A program made the translations under genes and the position numbers. From Methylotenera_A sp040079935 (GTDB taxonomy: Bacteria > Pseudomonadota > Gammaproteobacteria > Burkholderiales > Methylophilaceae), in the NCBI GenBank assembly GCA_040079935.1, contig JBEBJI010000004.1, positions 62,001 to 126,000 of the forward strand: a stretch of DNA of 64,000 nt, given 5' to 3'. How positions within the stretch are numbered: position 1 is the first letter of the stretch; each line of letters begins with the position of its first letter. Below, piece after piece: positions 58,898-64,000 of this stretch. The notes below the pieces were generated by a model, which was not told the DNA's origin, did no database searches, and saw only the letters and a program-made list of their open reading frames with translations.

Positions 58898-59458
58898 ATG
58901 CAACCTGAAATCCCATCACTAAGTAAATCTACAGCTGATGTATCAGACTGCACTTCTGAATCTAATCCTGCTCAGATTAATCAGAATATCGAATCGATTG
59001 CGGCATTCTATGTGCGCGAAGAGCAGAAAGTCGGGTCATCTCAGCGTGCTCTTGAAAACCTGAGTGACTTTCTTGGAATGCCGCTTTATCTTGGTTTGAT
59101 GCTAGGGTTTGTAGTTCTATGGATGTTCGTCAATATTTTTGCTAATCAGTTAGGACTGAAGCAAGTTGATCCAGCGCCATTTTATGGGATGCATTTGATG
59201 CTCAGCTTAGGTTCGGTCGTAACAGCTACCGTGGTGCTGATTAAGCAAAATCGTCTAGCCAAGCTAGAAGAGCAGCGAGCGCATCTGGATTTACAAGTGA
59301 ATTTACTGACTGAGCAAAAAGTCACGAAGATTATCAATCTGCTTGAAGAGTTGCGACATGACTTACCGATGGTCAAAGACCGACTTGATGCGGAGGCAAT
59401 TGCTCTGCAACAGCCAACAGACCCACACGTAGTACTTGCAGCGCTGGATGAGCCGTGA
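58898..59458 (+). CDS. DUF1003 membrane protein
   Basis: The 186-residue protein has two membrane segments (PLYLGLMLGFVVLWMFVNIF and MHLMLSLGSVVTATVVLI) with a short NQLGLKQVDPAPFYG loop, and a C-terminal coiled-coil helix (KQNRLAKLEEQRAHLDLQVNLL). This layout matches DUF1003 proteins, which have no known activity. It starts 17 bases after the ferritin-like gene, likely on the same transcript. Confidence 0.85.
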   Translation: MQPEIPSLSKSTADVSDCTSESNPAQINQNIESIAAFYVREEQKVGSSQRALENLSDFLGMPLYLGLMLGFVVLWMFVNIFANQLGLKQVDPAPFYGMHLMLSLGSVVTATVVLIKQNRLAKLEEQRAHLDLQVNLLTEQKVTKIINLLEELRHDLPMVKDRLDAEAIALQQPTDPHVVLAALDEP

Positions 59459-59527
59459 CCAAATAAACTAACAAAACTAACAAAAGAAGGTTAGAGGCAT
59501 GTTTAATAATATAAAGATTATTACCAG

Positions 59528-60712
59528 ATGAGACTTAAGTTATTCGCAGCAACTTTAATAACGACGATTTTGCTGCCAACTTATGGATGGGCAGCAGAGC
59601 AATGGCTGATTGCGAGCAAAAGTGAAACTATTAATTTTGGACAAAAAATCAGGTTTGATATTGTTAAATTAGAAGAGTCAATCGATTGGCCAGCTACATT
59701 TAAAATTAAGTTGTCTGGCAATGGTGGCAGCGAGGAAATTGAATTAATACCAGCCAAATCTCCTGTCGCTAGTGCACTTCATCGATCTTTCTTTGGAGTT
59801 GCTACTAAGGATTATGTGGGAATCGTCCGTGCTGAACTGACGGATCAAAGTTCGAATCGTATTGTGATGCTTGCTCCCAGAGAGGATGCTGGCGCCATGC
59901 AAGCTATTGAAGCTGCTGCTACGAGCAACTCAATAATAAATATTGAAAGCTCTTCGAGCAATAGTGCTGCAATGGTTGTTATAGCCGATCCCGATAATGA
60001 ACCCGCGCTTTCGGCCAATGAGTCTATGTATTTTCTCATGGGGAAGAATTCCGAGCATGGCACAGATTCTAGGTTTCAGCTCAGTTTTAAATATCGCCCT
60101 TTTGACCCAGAAGGCTCAATTGCAGGTTTTGTGCCATTGCTCAGCAATCTTTATTTTGCCTACACTCAAACGACACTTTGGGATATAGGGGAAAAATCAG
60201 GCCCTTTTCGCGATACCAGTTATCGCCCAAGCCTATTTTACCGGTGGGTGAGTAGTGGCAGAGGCGTGTTGCCAGACGAGTGGAGAGTAGGGGCAGAGCA
60301 TGAGTCTAACGGACAGCCTGGAGTAAGTTCTCGCTCACTGAATACCACATTTATTCGACCAACTTGGAATTTTGACATGGCTAATGGCCGACGTTTGGCT
60401 TTTTATCCAAAATTTCAATATTACTTAAATAAGGAAGAAAATTCAGACATTCAACGTTATCGTGGCTATGCTGATTGGCAGTTACGTTATGGGAGAGAAG
60501 ATGGGCTTGTGCTTGGCGGGCTTTACCGCTTGGGTACTGGTGGATACAGTGCAGGTCAATTAGATTTCTCCTATCCTATTAGTGATCGAATTTTTGCCCG
60601 TACAGGAGCTTTTGTGCACTTGCAATTGCTTTCAGGATATGGCGAAACGCTATTGGATTTCGATAAGAAAAATGATACACAAATTCGCTTAGGTCTTTCT
60701 ATCGCACGCTAA
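59528..60712 (+). CDS. pldA: Outer-membrane phospholipase A (OMPLA)
   Basis: About 394 residues with a signal peptide (cleavage after GWA, near residue 22), an N-terminal periplasmic extension (about 23-160) and a 12-strand barrel. The active-site triad motif is seen as EHESNGQPGVSSRSLN near residue 258: His-x-Ser with a following Asn, as in PldA. It degrades phospholipids in the outer membrane. It ends in SIAR, not the usual C-terminal Phe, which is odd for a barrel. The gene pairs functionally with the phospholipase D-like gene at 49571. Confidence 0.88.
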   Translation: MRLKLFAATLITTILLPTYGWAAEQWLIASKSETINFGQKIRFDIVKLEESIDWPATFKIKLSGNGGSEEIELIPAKSPVASALHRSFFGVATKDYVGIVRAELTDQSSNRIVMLAPREDAGAMQAIEAAATSNSIINIESSSSNSAAMVVIADPDNEPALSANESMYFLMGKNSEHGTDSRFQLSFKYRPFDPEGSIAGFVPLLSNLYFAYTQTTLWDIGEKSGPFRDTSYRPSLFYRWVSSGRGVLPDEWRVGAEHESNGQPGVSSRSLNTTFIRPTWNFDMANGRRLAFYPKFQYYLNKEENSDIQRYRGYADWQLRYGREDGLVLGGLYRLGTGGYSAGQLDFSYPISDRIFARTGAFVHLQLLSGYGETLLDFDKKNDTQIRLGLSIAR

Positions 60713-60750
60713 CCTTGTCAAGAAGCTTGAATGGATTGTAACTATATTAT

Positions 60751-62595
60751 TTAACTGCACTCAGGAGCAAAGTTACTACACCAGTGTGTGCTTCTGTTAA
60801 GAAGTAGGGCTGTAAATTGCTCAGCCATTAGTGGTTTACTAAAAAGATAACCTTGACTCTCATCACAATGATGAAATTTTAGAAAATTTAATTGCAAATG
60901 ATTTTCAACTCCTTCAGCAATTACACGAAGATTAAGACTGTTCCCCATGTTGATTATCGCGCTCACTATAATGCCATTATCACTTTCATTTTCATTGTTA
61001 ATATCATGAACAAAAGATTGATCAATTTTTAGCACATCAATAGGAAATTTTTTAAGGTAATTTAAACTAGAATAGCCAGTACCAAAATCATCTACGGCTA
61101 TTTTCAGCCCTAATTTTTTGAGATCACTTAGTATCTTGATACTAGACTCAGCGTCACTCATTAAAGAACTTTCGGTGATTTCAAGTTCTAAATAACGCGC
61201 TTCTAGATTGGTGTCACATAAAATATTGCGCACATATTCAACAAAACTGTTTTGGTGGAATTCTTTTGCGGAAATGTTGACAGCAACGGCAACAGGCTGA
61301 AGTCCAGCCTGTATCCAAAGCTTCGCTTGAGTACAGGCTTCCCGCAACACCCAGCGGCCAATAGGCATAATTAAGCCACAATCATCAGCTACAGATATAA
61401 ACTTTTCTGGCATAACTTCTCCCCATTCAGGGTGCTCCCAGCGGATTAATGCTTCGACTCCAGTGATTTTGCCAGAATTTAGATTTACCTTGGGTTGGTA
61501 ATGCAATGTGAATTCTTTATTTTCAAGTGCTAAGCGTAAGTTGGCTTCTATGAACTGTCTTTCAGCAGCACGAATATTCATTTTCGATTTAAAAAATCGG
61601 TAATTATTACTCCCATTCTTTTTCACATCATACATCGCAGTATCTGCATTTTTAATCAATGTTTCTGCATCTAAGCCATCTGCTGGGTAGATGCTAATAC
61701 CTATGCTTGTGGTTATATAAAGGTCATTTTTATTGATAGAAAGAGGCAAAATCATAGAAGCTAATATTTTTTCGGCAGTTAGAGCCGCATCTTCACCATT
61801 TTTATCTTCTCGCAAAAGTATTACAAACTCATCACCACCTAGTCGACTAATGGTATCTGAACTTCTGACGCAGCCATTAAGGCGCTTTGCTATCGATTGT
61901 AATACTTTATCTCCAGTTTCATGTCCTAGTGAATCGTTAATATATTTAAAATTATCTAGATCAAGAAATAGCACCGCTAGCTGTGTACCGCTTCGCATAG
62001 CCAAAGCAATTGCCTGGGAAATTCTATCGTTTAACAATACGCGGTTTGGTAAGTCGGTTAAAAAATCATGCTGTGCTAAATGTGTCATTTTTAGCCTCAA
62101 TTCTTTTGCAACACTTACATCATGAAACACAATAACGACTCCAGTTAGTTTTCCTTCCCAGTTATGAATTGGCGAAGCTGAATCTTCGATTGCCAGCTCT
62201 TTGCCATCACGCGTTATCAATATGGTGTCAGCAGCCAACCCTTTTGGTTTATTTGATTGTAGTACTAAATCAACAGGGCTTTGAATTGGTTTGTGTGTAA
62301 CACCATTAATAATCTTGAAAACCTTACTAATTGGATGACCATTTGCTTCTTCTCTAGACCAGCCGGTAATTTTCTCAGCTGCGATGTTTAAATAATCGAT
62401 ATCACCGTTAGTGTCAGTGCAAATCACTGCGTCACTAATCGAGTTAAGCGCAATCGCAGCTCGCGCTTTCTCTTTGTAAATCTCTTCCTCTAAGTGGTTG
62501 AACACGTTGCTGTTTATATCAGTAGAATCGTTCATGAGTGTTCGAATTATATTAAACATATTTTTATCCATTCGCGTACTTAAATATTTGTTCAA
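60751..62595 (-). CDS. PAS-GGDEF-EAL cyclic-di-GMP protein
   Basis: The 614-residue protein has a PAS domain (residues about 40-165), a GGDEF domain with RLGGDEFVILL near 247 and an EAL domain with VEALIRWEHP near 392 and NISAKEFHQ, DDFGTGYSSLNYL and IAEGVEN. Both the GGDEF and EAL signatures are complete, so it could make and degrade cyclic di-GMP. There is no membrane segment, so PAS senses a cytoplasmic or redox signal. An operator-like site (62630-62643) lies upstream. Confidence 0.92.
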   Translation of the reverse strand: MNKYLSTRMDKNMFNIIRTLMNDSTDINSNVFNHLEEEIYKEKARAAIALNSISDAVICTDTNGDIDYLNIAAEKITGWSREEANGHPISKVFKIINGVTHKPIQSPVDLVLQSNKPKGLAADTILITRDGKELAIEDSASPIHNWEGKLTGVVIVFHDVSVAKELRLKMTHLAQHDFLTDLPNRVLLNDRISQAIALAMRSGTQLAVLFLDLDNFKYINDSLGHETGDKVLQSIAKRLNGCVRSSDTISRLGGDEFVILLREDKNGEDAALTAEKILASMILPLSINKNDLYITTSIGISIYPADGLDAETLIKNADTAMYDVKKNGSNNYRFFKSKMNIRAAERQFIEANLRLALENKEFTLHYQPKVNLNSGKITGVEALIRWEHPEWGEVMPEKFISVADDCGLIMPIGRWVLREACTQAKLWIQAGLQPVAVAVNISAKEFHQNSFVEYVRNILCDTNLEARYLELEITESSLMSDAESSIKILSDLKKLGLKIAVDDFGTGYSSLNYLKKFPIDVLKIDQSFVHDINNENESDNGIIVSAIINMGNSLNLRVIAEGVENHLQLNFLKFHHCDESQGYLFSKPLMAEQFTALLLNRSTHWCSNFAPECS

Positions 62596-62629
62596 GTAAA
62601 CATTATGTATTTTTGATTAATTCGAGTCT

Positions 62630-62643
62630 GTGCATTAACACAC
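62630..62643. promoter_or_regulatory. Partial palindrome of the stress-operator type, copy 6
   Basis: GTGCA-TTAA-CACAC with preceding TCT keeps most of the motif but breaks the CG steps. It lies in the 161-base gap upstream of the GGDEF/EAL gene. Confidence 0.35.
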
Positions 62644-62756
62644 ATAAGCAATATTTATTGCTGGTTGAATGATCATTTTGTAGACAAACTAAATGGTGAG
62701 ATTTGAGAGGATAGGGTAGAAAAGCCAGCCCAACTAAAAGCACTAAATTAGAAATT

Positions 62757-63485
62757 TTAATGGGCTATGCCGTGAAAGGCTGGCAACAGACGATCATATT
62801 CAGATTTAACTACTCGGTAACATTCACAGCTTCTTTTTTCCAACCCAGCAAGATCCAATACTGAGATGTGGCCACGTCTATAATTGATTAATCCTAAGCT
62901 TTGCAACTTGCCCGCAGCTTGAGTCACACCTTCGCGGCGGACACCTAACATATTGGCGATTAGCTCTTGGGTCATGCTCAACTCATTGTCAGGAAGACGA
63001 TCAATACTAAGTAATAGCCAACGACAAAGTTGCTGCTCCACCGAATGATGTCGGTTGCAAACTGCGGTCTGAGCCATCTGAATAATCAGCGCTTGGGTAT
63101 AGCGTAGTAATAGGCGTTGCAATGGACCGGCCAGATTAAACTCATTTTTCAATAGTTGTGCTTTTAGTCGATAGGCATGTCCTGCGCTTTGCACCACGGC
63201 CCGACTTGGCATGGTTTCACCACCCATAAATATTGGAATGCCTAGTATCCCTTCATTACCAACCACGGCGATTTCTGCTGATGCGCCATCTTCCATCACA
63301 TAAAGTAACGATATGATAGAAGTAGTGGGGAAATACACATATTTCAATTTACTACCAGATTCGCAAACAACCTCACCTAGCGGCATTTCAACTAATTCAA
63401 GATCAGGAAACAGGCGGTCATAATCCACTTTCAGTAGTGCGTCAAGTAGGTGGTTTTGATGTGGGTCTTGCAAAAAACCTGTCAT
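62757..63485 (-). CDS. Crp/Fnr-family transcriptional regulator
   Basis: The 242-residue protein has a cNMP-binding-like beta-roll (residues about 25-150, EMPLGEVVCESGSKLKYVYFP and VGNEGILGIP) and a Crp-type helix-turn-helix at about 175-205 (SMTQELIANMLGVRREGVTQAAGKLQSLG). It lacks the N-terminal cysteines of Fnr. It is the only regulator in the stress region and a candidate for binding the repeated palindrome, although that motif differs from the Crp and Fnr consensus. Confidence 0.88.
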   Translation of the reverse strand: MTGFLQDPHQNHLLDALLKVDYDRLFPDLELVEMPLGEVVCESGSKLKYVYFPTTSIISLLYVMEDGASAEIAVVGNEGILGIPIFMGGETMPSRAVVQSAGHAYRLKAQLLKNEFNLAGPLQRLLLRYTQALIIQMAQTAVCNRHHSVEQQLCRWLLLSIDRLPDNELSMTQELIANMLGVRREGVTQAAGKLQSLGLINYRRGHISVLDLAGLEKRSCECYRVVKSEYDRLLPAFHGIAH

Positions 63486-63647
63486 ATGAATTTAGCTAAT
63501 CAACAGAAAGTAAGATTCATTATGGTTAACATTAAAAGGTAACCAACTAACTAAGTTAAATACTAATTCAGAACAATTTGCTACGCAATGAATGTGCGTC
63601 AATTCAACGGCTATTTAAATATCAGTTATCAATCGCAAGCTTAATCT

Positions 63648-63661
63648 GTGCGGTAGCGTAC
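63648..63661. promoter_or_regulatory. Palindrome of the stress-operator type, copy 7
   Basis: GTGCG-GTAG-CGTAC within TCTGTGCGGTAGCGTACAGA, an 8-4-8 inverted repeat with one mismatch. It lies 72 bases upstream of the glycine-zipper gene at 63734. Confidence 0.6.
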
Positions 63662-63733
63662 AGACGCCTGAGGATATGCGAGATAAATTATTATAATTCT
63701 ATCGTCTTTGACGTATCATAGAGGAGAAGTATC

Positions 63734-64000
63734 ATGAACGAATACCGCCGCCTTGTTTCGGGTATTTTTGCTCATCAAGTATTTGCAGAAAGTGCAATGT
63801 CCAGACTTATCGAACATGGCCTGCCAAAACGACAGTTACAAATTTATGAAAGTGATTCGATACTACCTGTCGCCACACAACAAGCAAAAAGCAATAAAGT
63901 GTTAAAGGCTATGGTTATAGGTGGCGCAATCGGAGCCGCAGTTGGTACTGGCATTGGCGCACTGGCTGAAGTGGCTCTAGTCGCGGCAGACATAAGTTTG
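63734..64000 (+). CDS. Glycine-zipper membrane protein (partial, runs off the window)
   Basis: An open frame of 89 codons from ATG 63734 reaches the window edge. GAGGAGAAG precedes it by about 6 bases. The first 55 residues are soluble (EYRRLVSGIFAHQVFAESAM), then a Gly/Ala-rich segment VIGGAIGAAVGTGIGALAEVA forms a glycine zipper, probably a membrane helix. Function unknown; the operator-like palindrome upstream places it with the stress genes. Confidence 0.6.
   Translation, partial: MNEYRRLVSGIFAHQVFAESAMSRLIEHGLPKRQLQIYESDSILPVATQQAKSNKVLKAMVIGGAIGAAVGTGIGALAEVALVAADISL

Noticed and set aside
1..64000. CRISPR arrays, insertion sequences, rRNA genes and replication origins
   Set aside because: I looked for regularly spaced repeats, transposase motifs, rRNA and DnaA-box clusters by eye and saw none.

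Overview
The window looks like the chromosome of a betaproteobacterium of the family Methylophilaceae (Methylotenera-like). This rests on the moderately AT-rich base use and on housekeeping gene neighbourhoods I associate with that group (clpS-clpA, yajC-secD-secF with tgt nearby, pssA-leuA, a CcsA/YpjD-like gene beside ffh). It was judged by eye, without a database search. About 60 genes, one tRNA and two riboswitches are annotated; both window edges cut genes (apaH on the left, a glycine-zipper protein on the right).

1-29200 is mostly core genome: a two-gene ornithine-lipid module, a PfkB-type kinase, a TetR regulator with a visible operator, hemJ, a thioredoxin-like protein, a 1289-residue FAD/4Fe-4S oxidoreductase, pyrD, clpAS, secDF-yajC, tgt, pssA, leuA behind a leucine-rich leader peptide, a drug/metabolite transporter, a DUF2235 hydrolase, a cytochrome c assembly-like protein and ffh.

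29200-48000 is a nitrogen-scavenging cluster built around guanidine. A sigma-54 promoter with an upstream NtrC-like site precedes a 2-oxoglutarate oxygenase. A second NtrC-like site and sigma-54 promoter lie directly in front of a guanidine-I (ykkC) riboswitch that heads an ABC importer, a creatininase-family protein, a type III glutamine synthetase-like enzyme, a cysteine hydrolase and the two DUF1989 proteins expected to form carboxyguanidine deiminase. A guanidine-II (mini-ykkC) riboswitch then precedes the biotin-dependent carboxylase, followed by an allophanate hydrolase split into two genes. The inferred route is uptake of guanidine, carboxylation, deimination to allophanate, and hydrolysis to ammonia and CO2. 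A desaturase-like protein, a lactonase-like protein and two paralogous proteins of unknown function belong to the same neighbourhood. A tRNA-Arg gene lies just beyond the end.

48600-64000 is a stress and envelope region: phospholipase D-like and OMPLA phospholipases, many small secreted or membrane proteins (BON lipoprotein, YqjD/YqjE/YqjK-like, CsbD, DUF1003), a superoxide dismutase, a ferritin-like protein, a GGDEF/EAL protein and a Crp/Fnr regulator. A recurring palindrome (GTGCG-N4-CGCAC followed by AGA) lies upstream of several of these genes and may define a shared regulon.

A 39-bp palindromic element occurs seven times. Four copies lie just after stop codons, and three lie inside genes, all in the same reading frame and apparently in interdomain linkers. 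This behaviour resembles the Rickettsia palindromic elements.
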